Below are positions 1 to 11,490 of a stretch of DNA of 64,000 bases, one piece after another (the stretch's first letter is position 1; every line of letters begins with the position of its first letter). Source of the stretch: Dysidea avara (lineage: Eukaryota > Porifera > Demospongiae > Dictyoceratida > Dysideidae); the NCBI RefSeq assembly GCF_963678975.1, contig NC_089276.1, positions 22,551,059 through 22,615,058 on the forward strand, given 5' to 3'. The position numbers and the translations under genes were made by a program. Below the pieces are notes generated by a model that was given only the letters and a program-made list of their open reading frames with translations, did no database searches and was not told the DNA's origin.

Positions 1-535
1 GATAATATGTAACACTTTGCATGGGTAGATCAAAGAAATAATCCCTTTGATTTGGGCAGATCAAAGGAATAATTCCTTTGATTTGCCTATTTGTGTTGTT
101 AAGTGTTTCTTTCTTTTAAAAACTGCTAAAATGTATATAAAACCTATATAGGCAAGATGCACTTTACATTATGACAATTGAGTCTACTGTGGCTCTCAAT
201 TGAGACGAACTGAATCCCACAATAAAACTATCTCTTGGTGATATAGGTTTCTTATACATTTTGAAAACCTTGCATAGTAAGTGCTAGTGCTATAGTTGAA
301 ACAATTTTGAAACTATACCAAACCACATTAAAAGCACTTTACCAAACCACATTAAAAGCACTTTCAAGTACATCAAAAGTACTCTCAAATACATGAATTA
401 ACTTCAAGTTCAAAGGCTTTTAAACTGATTGATTTGATAAATTTAAGGTTTTAAATACAACTTCAAAGTATTGCATAATAGTTGCAATTACCACATTCAC
501 CCCTGATCTTCCTTATATGTCAAAACAGCGTAGTT
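1..535. other. AT-rich stretch without a gene
   Basis: No open frame or splice-bounded exon is visible. A 25-bp sequence (ACCAAACCACATTAAAAGCA plus a few bases) is tandemly duplicated at about 317-363. The stretch lies upstream of the first recognisable CCDC93 exon in the window and is probably intronic. Confidence 0.5.
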
Positions 536-614
536 GTAGCCCTGCTACATTTCTTATGTAGCCCAGCTAGCAGGGCCTGCTACATTTCGTATGTAGCCCA
601 GCTAGCAGGGCTAC
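536..614. repeat. Short duplicated palindromic repeat
   Basis: A ~38-bp sequence containing CTGCTACATTTC and GTAGCCCAGCTAGCAGG occurs twice in tandem. The block opens with GTAGCCCTGCT and closes with its reverse complement AGCAGGGCTAC, so it is a tandem duplication with inverted ends. Its function is unknown. Confidence 0.6.
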
Positions 615-790
615 CTAGCTGGGCGGCTCCTTTGATCTGAAGTGTGAAAGTGTTGCATACAATATATGTATCATCATACAGCCGAAGGTGTCAATTTGCA
701 GCAGCACCATGCATGGCTTCCCTACTTTGTAAATGGGAATCGTCTGTTTTCCATGGCTGCTGGGTTGATTGCAGAGGAGCTACCAAATTT

Positions 791-1535
791 CAGGCTTGGG
801 GTCAAATACTTTGAAAAGTAATTAAGTACAAATACTCTGAAAGTATGAAATACAAATACTGTACTTATACCCAGGATGTATTTAAAATACAAATACTTTT
901 AAAAGCATTTAAATACTCTTAAAATCCTTCTGTACTTTGATCTGAACTACACGTTACTAGTGCAACCACCCAATAGTACACGCTTGTTTTAATATTGTTA
1001 TAATAAAATTTCAAGTGCATGGTAAAGGCAACTGACCACTCATAATAGCTTAGTAACTAGCTAGCTACTTAACTTATTGAATACATATCTTATAAACATA
1101 TGTTCCTCAAATTGTTTATCAGTTAAATGGCATCGATCAGGGCGAAAGAATTTACCTGCAATGCTAAATAGTCTTTCTACGGGTGCTGAGAATGCAGGTA
1201 GGTCTTCTTCTTGTGGTATGCAGGGTGAAAGTAAGTACTCTTCAATAATCGTGTTTAAATGCTTGGAAGTATCAGCAGTTGCAAAGTCAGAATGATTTAT
1301 TAAATCATTGAAAAAGGTTTTCATTTTCTTGGCTGGAGGTTCAGAGTCTTCCTCTGTGTGTTCAGAAATTTCAGAAGCAAAGTATTTGAAGTATTTTGCA
1401 GAAAGTATTTTAAGTTTTTACACAAAGTATTTAAATACAAATACATGTTGTTTCAAAACTTTAAAATACAAATACTTAAAAATAGTATTTAAATACAGCT
1501 AAATACAAATACTCATGTATTTGACCCCAAGCCTG
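791..1535. mobile_element. hAT transposon remnant with terminal inverted repeats
   Basis: The element begins CAGGCTTGGGGTCAAATAC and ends with the exact reverse complement GTATTTGACCCCAAGCCTG. Subterminal regions on both sides are rich in AAATACAAATACT, as in transposase-binding arrays. The middle codes for the C-terminal dimerisation part of a hAT transposase on the minus strand. It has inserted into a dispersed repeat: the left flank (GATTGCAGAGGAGCT) and the right flank (from 1536) are continuous in the related repeat near 52.3 kb. An intact 8-bp target duplication was not found. Confidence 0.75.
1061..1324 (-). pseudogene. hAT transposase C-terminal dimerisation fragment
   Basis: The 87-residue frame carries the hAT C-terminal signature: APVERLFSIAGKFFRPDR, then LTDKQFEEHMFIRYV. 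This is the dimerisation segment found at the end of Ac/hobo/Tam3 transposases. The DNA-binding BED finger and the catalytic DDE core are absent, so this is an internally deleted, non-autonomous copy within the 791-1535 element. Confidence 0.8.
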
Positions 1536-1725
1536 CAATACTGTTCTTCATTTGTAACGCTCTGTAACGGGCTGAACATAGTTGAAAGCAAAGTGTAATG
1601 TTTACTTTACAAGTCAGTAATTGATAACTGGGACGAGAGTTCAGATGAACACATAAACTCTGGCACCATCCTTTCTTTTGATGCGATATTCCCTGGTTCA
1701 CCAGTCTTAATAATGTTACCAAAAG
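1536..1725. repeat. Right part of a dispersed repeat split by the hAT insertion
   Basis: The sequence from CTGTTCTTCATTTGTAACGC to GGTTCACCAGTCTTAATAAT matches, with many substitutions, the repeat at 52,160-52,450 (shared words include GGTTGAACATAG or GGCTGAACATAG, and TTCACCAGTC). The left part of the same repeat lies just upstream of 791. No coding potential is seen. Confidence 0.6.
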
Positions 1726-1734
1726 TAAACAAAC

Positions 1735-1860
1735 AAGTATAAGGAAAAATTAGGAATTTTAAGTTCAATTAGGAATCATAGAAAAAAAATGTTTCCCTAC
1801 TTTTTTTTCTATGATCCCTAATCAAACTTAAAATTCCCTATTTTTTTCCTTATACTTGTA
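1735..1860. repeat. Foldback (hairpin) element
   Basis: Two ~55-bp arms (1735-1789 and 1801-1860) are near-perfect reverse complements, built on AAGTATAAGGAAAAATTAGG and TTTCTATGATCCCTAATC. They are separated by about 11 bases. This is a small hairpin MITE; its ends resemble those of the larger foldback at 52,477-52,780. Confidence 0.7.
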
Positions 1861-1911
1861 TACTAATGTATAGTATTTGCTAGTTCACATAATCATATTA
1901 TTATGTTACAG

Positions 1912-4900
1912 TGTCCTGAAGCAACTGAGAGCACTGGTGGGTATGAATGAGAACCTGAAGAAACAAGAACACCAGTTTAAAGCACATTGCAAGGTATAAC
2001 ACAGCAAAACGTGATTACTGTTTGTGATATTTTGTTCAGCCACTATTGTATGTGTATTCCAGTGATCATGATTTAAAGTTGTATTTCTTTGTTACATTAG
2101 GAGGAGATGGAGAGGCTAAAGATAGCCATTTCTAAACTACAAAGTGGAGAGGGAGATGAAGACAGTGAAGAAAAGGTCAGAGCTCTCATCTTGTTTGATT
2201 TCGTACTTAGTAATGTTATCCTGTAGGAGAGATTGACTGCTATTAGTAAACAATTAGAAGCTGATAAGGAGAAACTGCAGAAGATACGATTGCTGCTTGC
2301 TCGTAAAAATCGTGAGATTGCCCTCCTACAAAGAAAGATTGATGAGGTCCCATCACGAACTGAACTCACTCAGTATCAGAGGAGGTTTATTGAGTTGTAT
2401 GGACAAGGTATGTGTTGCTGTGTTTAGTTGTCAAGATACTTCATAGTGGGGATCAAAGTATTTTATATACAGTTACAGAATACTGGATGGCTAAACATAC
2501 TGTGAATTTCTGTCCATTTAAACATTGCACACTGTGTATCGCATACTGAGTATTGTGTATTGCATTATATACCACTTTAGTGTGGGCGTTCAAAGGCGCC
2601 GCTCGGTGTCTAACTGGAATATTGCCTGGGCAATATCATGGGAAAGTGGTTTTGCCCATGACTTTGATGCCCAGTCAGTTCAAAGAAACAATATGCTTTG
2701 ACTCATTATATTGAGCGACATAGAGCTTTGTATTGTGGGATTTGTTTTTATAGTGGTTGCTAAGCTTAATATATTTTCAAAGATAGATTAGTTGGTTGTT
2801 AGTAAAGGATAATGAAGACACAAAATAAGTGTTTGGGTGATCGTGGATGCGTATTTCTACCCACCGCGTATCAGCCTTTGAACAGACCACAGAATGGCAA
2901 AACTACTACTGCTACGCTGAAATAGGTTAGTAACTTACAGTCCTAAGTACTTAACTTAATATAATAACTTACTTACTGTCCCAATAGCGAAGGTAGTTGG
3001 CTTAACTTAGTACAAAAATGATAACAATATAAACTCCATCCCACAATCACAGGTTTTTTAACATTATGTGTTGAAGCACAATAACGTATTAATGACGTTT
3101 TAAAGTCTCTGTGAAGCAATTGTGGGATTTAATTTTAATACAAACTGTACAGCAGTATGATCTCTAAGGTAAAATTTCTATTACAAATAACAAACGCCTA
3201 AATTCTATGTATAAGAAGAAAAAAAAGGGAAAAGTCCATAATGATTAATCATCAAATATTTCATCATAGTCAATACCTTGCAGTGTTTCATCACAAATAC
3301 GTTGCTCTTCCTTACTGGCTGATTGATGCAGTGCCTGGCCAGAAAATGCAACAGAGCATCCTGTAAATGTACAACCATTTAGTATAAACGTTGGTGCTGT
3401 TGTTGCAGGTAATAGACTACTAGACATGGAACTGTTACCAGCTCATGAGGCAATACTCGTAAATACCTATCCAGTATCTTCACATGGCATCTTTCTTTAT
3501 CAACTTCATATTGCCTAACCACTTTATTTGTTTGATTAAGTGAGGCAAATCCACCTTGGTTGTTTTTTGATCCGCGTTCAGTGTAAACATAGCACGCAAC
3601 CACCTTACCATTGACATTATCCATTTGTCTTTTGATTTGAGATAATTTCAAGCTTCTGTGTTCTAAACCTCCCCTGAGACAAAAGTTTTTTCCATTGTAG
3701 AAAAACACAGCATTTAATAAACCAGTAGGATGATCACACCACTATCCCATAGCACATCCTCATCACTTTTAGACAACACAGGGGTAGTTTTTGTCTCAGT
3801 GCCAATTCCACTACTGTGTAGTCGCCTGAACACAGAATCACATACATTTTTTAGAGGCCGAAACACTGGATCCTGGAATATATTGATTTGTATTTTTGGG
3901 TTAATTTTCCGTAAGTGCCTTTGAATTGCTGATAATAGCATTTTTAAACTCCTAGGAGTGTATTGACTGCCGTCAGCCTTACGTGTTTCTGCAACATATT
4001 TGCAAAGCCACTCGCATATTTCTTCGAAATTCTTGGAAGCCAACACTTCAGGAGGGCACTGTTCTGAAGAATATCTCCGATTTCTTGCTACTCTCCATTC
4101 TTCAAAATTCTTCAGTGCCCACTCAGTATTCTTCATTGTAGCTCTTCGCAGGTGACATCAAACGAAAATCTATCTTCGGATGTTTCCACTTCTTCCTCAT
4201 TGTACTCGCTATTGGACTCTTTCGATCTCTTGCAATTCTCATTTGAAACCTTCGTTTGATGAGAGATTTGGGTGCCCGTTTAGAATCTTTCTCCATTGGC
4301 TCCTCACAGCAAGTACACCACCCAGGAATACCTAAACAGAACTTCTTTGCTCCTTCCTTCGTAATTCCTGGCCTCAAACTCGTCCGTATAAGAAAGAGAC
4401 TTGCTGACAACTTCAGCATGTGGTTGGCCATCACTCATACTGAACAAACCCACAATCAAATGTTCTGTGCATGCTAAAGGAGAAAACGTTTGGATAACGT
4501 AGTAAACCCATGATCGATTTGTTGTGGCTACTCTATAAAAGAAATGGACCAATGGATAGTTTGTTTTTTCACCTATTAGGTGAGTGCACCCCAAGTGATA
4601 TATATCACTTGTGCCATGGCTGCTTGGGATTTTGCTAACATATACACCCACAGCCCTCGGGCCTGCGGCCCTCAGGCTTTGGGTGTATATATATCAGCAA
4701 AATCTCTCGCAGCTATGGTATAACTATTACATAATCCATGTGATATATGTAATATGCATTTCAAGCAATAGTATGCAATGTTCATACGGACAGAAAATCC
4801 ACAGTAGTGAGTCTGAGCAAGTCTACCAAAAAACATATCAGTGAAGTTAAGGTCTTAGTCAACTTTTGCCGTGTTGTCTCTGTAACACTTGTATAGTGGT

Positions 4901-5631
4901 TTTTAATCTTGAAACAGTTGACTGTGCTACATTGTATCACATAAACTTTAGCTAGTAACTTTGTAATTATTGTGGTGTTAAACTGCTAGTGGCATCCACC
5001 CTAACTGAAACACGTCAGTTCTTTACACTTTATAACACTCTGGAGGATCAGAAAGCATTCATGGAGAAAGAGGTCAGTGTACATGTGTAAGAACTGAATT
5101 AATAATTTATATTTTGCTATTCTCACAGTTTGGAATCTTAACTCAAATTCATGAGAACTTTGACATGTGCGTACATGTGTGTGTGTTGTGTGTGCGTGCG
5201 TGCATGTACATTTATTGTTCATGTAAATTACCGTAATACATGACCTAACTGCATGCCAATCATTACAGGGCAATGAATTCAGAAAAGAACAAAGATTTGT
5301 TCTTGAAACAAGTGGAACAGATCTTGGATGGAATTAAGAAAGACAAAGAAAGGGTTGGTATTTAACAGTTGCCTAGCTGGTTATTAGATGATGTTCTCAT
5401 ATAGCTTAACCGTCGTCGACAAGATGAGAAAATGCAGCGAGACAGTTCCAATGATGTATACCTTGAGCTGGTAGAAAAACAACGAAACTATTACAAGACT
5501 GTTAAAGATTTCCAAGATGTGAGTAGAATATATTAAGTGTGTACTATTGTTACACCGAGTAACTTGTTTTATAGGAATGTAGAAAGAATGAAATATACAC
5601 TGCTAAACTGAAAGCAAAACGTGCACAATAG
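1912..5631 (+). CDS. CCDC93: CCDC93, C-terminal exons (5' part outside the window)
   Basis: Coiled-coil domain-containing protein 93 is known as a subunit of the CCC (COMMD/CCDC22/CCDC93) part of Commander, which acts on endosomes in retrieval and recycling of membrane proteins. Eight exons were read from GT-AG borders: 1912-1993, 2101-2175, 2227-2407, 4990-5072, 5129-5166, 5269-5353, 5405-5518 and 5575-5631 (TAG at 5629-5631). Phases join without a break and give about 236 residues. Recognisable family motifs are [71 protein letters not shown] and the ending [15 protein letters not shown]. The sequence is largely heptad-like and charged, as expected for coiled coil. Exon 1 of this set starts in phase 1, so earlier exons must lie upstream. 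Most introns are under 110 bases; the one from 2408 to 4989 is expanded by inserted elements. I compared with the family from memory; identity is confident, exact borders fairly so. Confidence 0.9.
2408..3244. other. CCDC93 intron, no gene seen
   Basis: This first part of the large CCDC93 intron holds short AT-rich sequence and an unclassified GC-richer patch (2580-2720), but no frame with recognisable protein similarity. The rest of the intron is occupied by the recombinase remnant and a short inverted repeat. Confidence 0.5.
3245..4136 (-). pseudogene. Crypton-type recombinase (KIAA1958/DUF3504-like) remnant
   Basis: Read on the minus strand, 4136-3714 gives an N-terminal segment typical of Crypton-derived proteins (KIAA1958, ZMYM2, QRICH1; DUF3504): STQWAL-like [49 protein letters not shown], and GIGTETK. 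It continues in another frame from about 3740 to 3379 with [42 protein letters not shown] and [11 protein letters not shown] further frame at 3427-3245 holds a C-terminal tail ([17 protein letters not shown]). There is a frameshift near 3740, and the tyrosine-recombinase catalytic segment between LRVLP and the tail is missing, so the copy cannot be active. It lies inside a CCDC93 intron, antisense to the gene. Element ends were not found. Confidence 0.8.
4590..4760. repeat. Short inverted-repeat element in the CCDC93 intron
   Basis: Imperfect arms face each other: CCATGGCTGCTTGGGATTTT with ATATACACCCA on the left, and TGGGTGTATATATA with AGCAAAATCTCTCGCAGCTA on the right. They surround a small GC-rich centre (CCCTCGGGCCTGCGGCCCTC). 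This is probably a small MITE. Confidence 0.55.
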
Positions 5632-5940
5632 GCTACTATAATGTTTTCTTTGTGGTAAACATGCAATATTAGAGTGGGTAATATTTTACCATATTGAGTG
5701 TTTAATTTCCAACCTATTTTGTAATGGTGTTAACATGTGTGCAACTACTGGTATAAAGGCTTTCTGTATCTGATTCACAATGTTGCCATAGAAACTTGGT
5801 TTGACCATGTACATATGATGAAGGAGCTGATAGTGCAATGAACTCGTGACCTTCATACTCCTGATGTGTGACTTGATAGTCAAGCAATCAGTTCTCATGT
5901 GATGGCTACATCAGTGGTGTAGGGTAGGGCAATACTTTAA
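5632..5940. other. CCDC93 3' flank, nothing else recognised
   Basis: The stretch after the CCDC93 stop is AT-rich and holds no other gene. It presumably includes the 3' untranslated region; no clear AATAAA-type signal was noted close to the stop. Confidence 0.4.
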
Positions 5941-6670
5941 GTATATGTTAAAGTATAGCCGCGAGTGCTGTACGAGGCGCGCGGCCGAGTACTTTATTTT
6001 TCATATAGCACGAGCAAGGCTATGCTTTAAATGATTTATGGAACTTTCTAGTCGTGTAGCTTCACCATACACTAGGGCTCGTAATTAACAAGCGTTGCAC
6101 GAACTAGTAGCAGCCTGAACGCGCACGAACTAGTAGCAGCCTGAACGCACACAAACTAGTTTAACAAAGTAACTCACACTTATTTCACCATAGTTTGGCA
6201 TAGTAGACGTTCATCGCGTATTTTGGCAGGTTTTGCTCACAACCCACAATCGATTCTATTGTGAGTCACATGGTGAAGTATTTCCGTGATATCTCCAGGA
6301 CTTGTCCGTTTACATTAACAAACGTAACAGCAACGTTACCTTCTCCCACCCATCATCGAAGCATTTTGGTATGTCTATAAAAGCAATCCAGTGGTGGAAC
6401 TCGTATTGGTTGGGGTGATTGATCACTCAGCGCGGCGAGGCTATCAGCCTTCACCGGCTTGGGTGATTAGTCGTATTGGCGTGAGCCCCGTAGGCTATTA
6501 GCCTACACTAAGGCACATGGGCAACTGTGCTTTATTGCCCACAAAGAGTGCTTTATTGCACCAATAAAGCACTCTTTGTGGTCGATGAAGCAGTTGGCCG
6601 GCTGAGAGTGTAGTTTAAGAAATTTAAAGTACACTTTTTCCTTTGATCTCGCCCACGCAAAGTTCTATAA
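5941..6670. repeat. ~730-bp direct repeat, copy 1
   Basis: The segment from GTATATGTTAAAGTATAGCC to CGCAAAGTTCTATAA is repeated almost unchanged at 7215-7979, in the same orientation, with 544 bp between. It carries several short palindromes, including a perfect 20-bp hairpin at 6539-6581. No protein frame is seen. It may be two insertions of one family or a segmental duplication; the ends are not TG...CA, so LTRs are not supported. Confidence 0.8.
6539..6581. repeat. Perfect 20-bp hairpin
   Basis: CCACAAAGAGTGCTTTATTG at 6539-6558 is followed by the loop CAC and the exact reverse complement at 6562-6581. In the second copy of the surrounding repeat the same place has decayed. Confidence 0.85.
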
Positions 6671-7214
6671 CTTCTTATCAAGAACACTTGTTTGTAAAGT
6701 AATTCTCAGTAAAAACAAGCATTCATATTGATATTACAGACTTTCCAAACTGTGTAGTTATAATTTTCAATATTCATATAAAACCTCAATGCTGCATGTC
6801 ACAAATCAAAATATTTCTCAACCCTAAAGTAGTATAATTCTGAGCAGAAAATACTTTAATACCATGCTAGTAGCTCAAAATAGGGCCTCCTACATTTGCA
6901 CAATCCAAAAGACTTCTTACAATTCTTTTGTTACTGAGAGGATTGTTTTTGGGTGAGGATTATAATAGGAGTTTGGCAAAAACCAAGGGCTATTACAAAA
7001 CATGGTAAAAATTCAGTGTTGTCAAACGTGCACGTACCGTTTCCTGTTTACTTGAGTACTAGTTCATACACTAGTGGACCAATACTTGCAAATAACTACC
7101 AGAGGGTTGTCGAATGCTTTTCAAGGGAAACATAAGTCAAGTCTAAAAGATACTTAAGTGTTATAGTGTATATTCTTACTAGGACCACATCATGTACAAC
7201 CAAGTATATTATAT
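6671..7214. other. Spacer between the two direct repeats
   Basis: No gene is seen. Around 7060-7130 (GGACCAATACTTGCAAATAA and AACTACCAGAGGGTTGT) there is weak similarity to 30,600-30,660 (GGACCTATGCTTATTGCAAA and AACTACCAGAGTGTTGT), so part of it is an old dispersed repeat. Confidence 0.5.
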
Positions 7215-7979
7215 GTATATGTTAAAGTATAACCGCGAGTGCTATATGAAAAATAAAGTACGAGGCGCGCGGCCGAGATGCTAATAAAGCACGAGGCGAA
7301 GCCGAGTGCTTTATTAGCATCTCGTACTTTATTTTTCATATAGCACGAGCAAGGCTATGCTTTAAATGATTTATGGAACTTTCTAGTCGTGTAGCTTCAC
7401 CATACACTAGGACTCGTAATTAACAAGCGTTGCACGAACTATTAGCAGCCTGAACGCACACAAACTAGTTTAACAAAGTAACTCACGCGTATTTCACCAT
7501 AGTTTGGCATAGTAGACATTCATCGCGTATTTTGGCAGGTTTTGCTCACAACCCACAATCGATTCTATTGTGAGTCACATGGTGAAGTATTTCCGTGATA
7601 TCTCCAGGACTTGTCCGTTTACATTAACAAACGTAACAGCAACGTTACTTTCTTCCACCCATCATCGAAACATTTAGGTATGTCTATAAAAGCAATCCAG
7701 TGGTGGAACGTCTATTGGCTGGGGTGATTGATCACTCAGCGCGGCGAGGCTATCAGCCTTCACCGGCTTGGGTGATTAGTCGTATTGGCGCGAGCCCCGT
7801 AGGCTATTAACCTACACTAAGGCACGTGGGAAACTGTGCCTTATTGCCCACAAAGAGTGCTTTATTGAACGAATAGAGCATTCTTTGTGGTCGATGAAGC
7901 AGTTGGCCGGCTGATAGTGTACTTTATGAAATTTAAAGTACACTTTTTCCTTTGATCTCGCCCACGCAAAGTTCTATAA
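7215..7979. repeat. ~730-bp direct repeat, copy 2
   Basis: This matches 5941-6670 over its length. It differs by an additional palindrome near 7245-7340, where AAATAAAGTACGAG is mirrored by CTCGTACTTTATTT around a GCACGAGGCGAAGCCGAGTGC centre. Copy 1 has only the shortened remnant, so copy 2 is closer to the original structure. Confidence 0.8.
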
Positions 7980-8023
7980 ATATAATTATATATATAGTAG
8001 AAGTTTGCCAATAAGTTTTCCAC

Positions 8024-8024
<1 letters not shown>

Positions 8025-8057
<33 letters not shown>
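8025..8057. repeat. (CA)n microsatellite
   Basis: About 16 uninterrupted CA units. Confidence 0.95.
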
Positions 8058-8060
<3 letters not shown>

Positions 8061-8530
8061 TGGCTATGAACTGTGCCTGCATACCTTAACAATATTCATG
8101 TATTTAAATAGGTCATCTACTCTAGGATAGAACAAATGATTTTGGATGGATAATTATATCATAGTATGTGTCATTATTAAGTGCTCTAATACTGAAGGGT
8201 GAATAGCTTGTTTAGGGAAAGTAATGCCAAAACGTGCATGCAAATTGTAAAGTTTGCTGTCTTATTGTTCAGTACTTCACTCTACCAATAAGTCAGCAGC
8301 TATCTGGCATGAGAATGCTCCCATGTGTAAGAAAGAAGCTCCTAATTTGAATGATTTTATAGCTACGTATACACATGCTAAGTGACTGAGTTACTATTTG
8401 GTGTGTTCCCTTCCATGAAAGTACGTGAATCTATAGCTGCTCTAACCCAACAAAAAATAGATTTGAATTTGTTTTTGCCATTGATGAAAACCTAAACTAT
8501 CATTATGACCCACAATCTTACTTTGTGACT

Positions 8531-8751
8531 GGGCCTACGAAAATAGGGTATGTGGGCACAAATTACACCCTGTCACATAACATGTCATATCTCAGTACTG
8601 AAGTAGAATATTTCCATTCTGTAACTTGTATTGTAAAGCCTACTAAATGCTTAATAAGTGCTGAAAATTTCATAGTCACAGAGTTATGGAATACAAAGTT
8701 TGAAAAAGTAAGCAATTTTTATTTCCCTGCATGCCCTATTTTTGTAGGCCC
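8531..8751. mobile_element. Small inverted-repeat element (MITE)
   Basis: It starts GGGCCTACGAAAATAGGG and ends CCCTATTTTTGTAGGCCC, an inverted repeat with one mismatch, 221 bp in all. The open frame across it is a by-product. No clear target duplication was found, so the class is open. Confidence 0.65.
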
Positions 8752-9164
8752 GGTAACGTTTTACGTTGTTCACTAAGAAGTACACTGAGTAACCTGTGTT
8801 ATTTTGATAGTGAATCATGTGTGTATTATTGTTTTGGGTTATTCCCCTCCATTATATTACATGTAGCTAATGTTGTAAATTGGCAAAGAAGGTACCGTAT
8901 AGCTGGTAATTTTCGAAAGGTTTTTATTTTCGGATATTTCGAAGAGGCCCTTCTCTGGCTTCGAAAATAAATTCCCACGTCCGGTTGTTTTTCGAAAATA
9001 AATTCCCACAAGTGAAACAACCGTCCAACTTTCGGCGATTCGTTCGTGTATTCCTCGAGTTTTAGCTCAGTATTGCTGATGATAATGGGTAAACTGTATC
9101 TACCGTACCAATAACCAGAAAACAGGTAGTGATCCAGAATGGGCGAATTGATGCCGTACGCTCT

Positions 9165-9969
9165 CAGGGGCATAGCCAGGATTTTTTGAAGGGGGGTTCC
9201 AGCACCAGCATTGAGTTACTAGAATTAAGCAGGGGTCTGGGGGCACAGCCCCCAGCCGCTGAGAGACTTTCAGTATTTTAATAAATCAAAACTCAGCAAA
9301 TTGCTATATTTTATGCAAAAAGTACATTAATTATGATGCATTAAGTGCCCATGGGACGAAGGTAGTACCCGATAAAGTCACCTAGTGGAAACAGACAGCA
9401 TAACACATAGAGACACATAATAGTAATCTGTAAGTGATGGTTATATCTCACTGTGGTATAGGAGCCATGAATCCACTGATACAAATGACAATCAAAACAA
9501 TATAACTATATAAATATGCATAGCATGAATTCATTTTGCATAACACAAGTGATAAATTACTGGAGCTCTATATCTTTAAACACTGCACACCAAAGCTATA
9601 GCAGTATAAGGTCATGCTAAGTTTTGCATTTAATGTTGGAATGTCTGAAAAACTTCATATGGACATGGATATTTACATGCATGTTCTATTAGAGTATACC
9701 TGACTGCTCTATTAGAGTATATACCTGACTGCTCTATTAAAGTATATCGATCTTTTAAACAAGTTTTGAAGAGGGCTCATGCTACCTATGTAAATCCTTC
9801 CCTGAGAGATGAATGTAAGTTTTATCAATTGTTGTGCTGTGCCATTACACTATATTGCTCACTCATTTTGTCCTGCCACACTAAATGGTATGTTAGGATC
9901 CTGCTTGCAGAAGTATAAATTTTACAGGGGGGTTCTGAACCCCCCGGAACTCCCCTCCCTATGCCCCTG
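9165..9969. mobile_element. Non-autonomous hAT-like element, 5-bp target duplication
   Basis: The ends are CAGGGGCATAGCCAGG and CCTATGCCCCTG. The sequence GCTCT stands immediately before and after, consistent with a 5-bp target duplication. Inside, GGGTCTGGGGGCACAGCCCC near the left end resembles the subterminal part of the hAT elements at 24,972 and 59,407. Three head-to-tail copies of the ATTAGAG motif lie at 9683-9752. There is no transposase. Confidence 0.75.
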
Positions 9970-11490
9970 GCTCTAGAATCCGCGTAGGATTGCTTAAGTA
10001 CAAGAATGTTGACCTTGAATATCTCAATGAAGTATTTTCATGTGTTCCATGGGATATCATAGAGTATGGTGCAGATATTGATCAGTGTTGGTTGCAGTGG
10101 AAAGATCTCTTTCTCGCAGCAATTTATCAAGTGGTTCCATCAGTAAAATGGAGTAAGCGTAAACTCAAGCATTGGTTCTCCCATTCAACCATTGAACTAA
10201 TTCACAAAAAGCAACAACTATACAAAGCTTATAAACTCAATCCCACTCCAACACTTCATGATCAGTATAGAAAACTCAGTAATGTTGTGCGCAAGTGCTG
10301 TCGGGACGATACTATCAATCATTCAGTTTCTGTGTCTGCGAGTTATCATTCTAACCCTAAGAGATTTTGGCGATGGATTAACTCAGTTAAGAGGTTTAGA
10401 ACTCCAATTCCTCTACTGTCTTATGCTGGACATAACGTTGCAGATGATTCTGAGAAGGCTGGTGTTTTTAATCAGTACTTCTGAGTTTTTACAAAAGAAA
10501 ATGTATCGAATCTTAATGAGCTTAAACCTAAGATCTCTCAAGTTACTACTATTGATTCAATCACAATTTCACCTGATGATGTTCTTGGCCAGTTGAGCTC
10601 TCTGGATGTTACAAAGTCCTGTGGCCCTGATTGTATTACACCTCGTATGCTGAAACTAGCTAACAGCTGATCATGTGTGCTATTCACTGAGTAGAGTGAT
10701 GAATAAGTCTGTTATTTCAGGATCGTTACCTTTTGACTGGATTTCTGCCAACATTGTTCCCATTCATAAGAAAAACGACCGACATTCTCCTGACAATTAT
10801 CATCCAATTAGTTTGACCTCAATCATTGTGAAAGGTTTGGAACGTATAATTCACAAACATTTATATTCAGTATTGAGAAAAAATGACCTTTTGAGTCAAC
10901 ACCAGTATGGCTTTCAACCGAATCGTTTTACAACTACACTTCTGCTTCAAGCTTTAGATGACTGGACACTCTCACTGGAGCGCCGTGAGTCTGTTCACTG
11001 CTTATTTTTGGACTATGCCAAAGCTTTTGACTCGGTTCCATATGAACGGCTACTTCTGAAATTAGAATCCCTTGGGATAAGTGGTAATCTGTTAGAATGG
11101 ATGTGCTCCTTCCTTACTAAGAGATTTCAGAAGGTGGTTGTAAATGGTTCTTACTCAGATTGGGCACCAGTCACTTCTGGAGTGCCACAAGGGTCTGTTC
11201 TGGGCCCTCTGTTGTTTTTACTTTACATAGATGAGCTGTCTTCAATACCTAATGTGTGCAAATTAAAGCTGTTTGCCGAAGATGTACTCCTTTATTTTTG
11301 TGTGAAATCAGTGAAAGATTGCCAGCTATTACAGAATGATCTCTCTGCTATAGTCTCATGGTCTAAACTGTGGCAGCTTAATTTGAATCCTCTTAAGTAT
11401 GAGGCTTTATCTATTACCAACAAAAGGAAGCCTATTACTTTTACTTATTTTATTGGAGATCAACCACTACAATGGACTAATCTTGTGAAG

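Noticed and set aside
5941-7979. LTR retrotransposon with 730-bp LTRs
   Set aside because: The direct repeats lack TG...CA ends, target duplications and a primer-binding site, and only 544 bp lie between them.
8525-8776. 83-codon frame as a small gene
   Set aside because: It coincides with a 221-bp inverted-repeat element and ends inside its terminal repeat.
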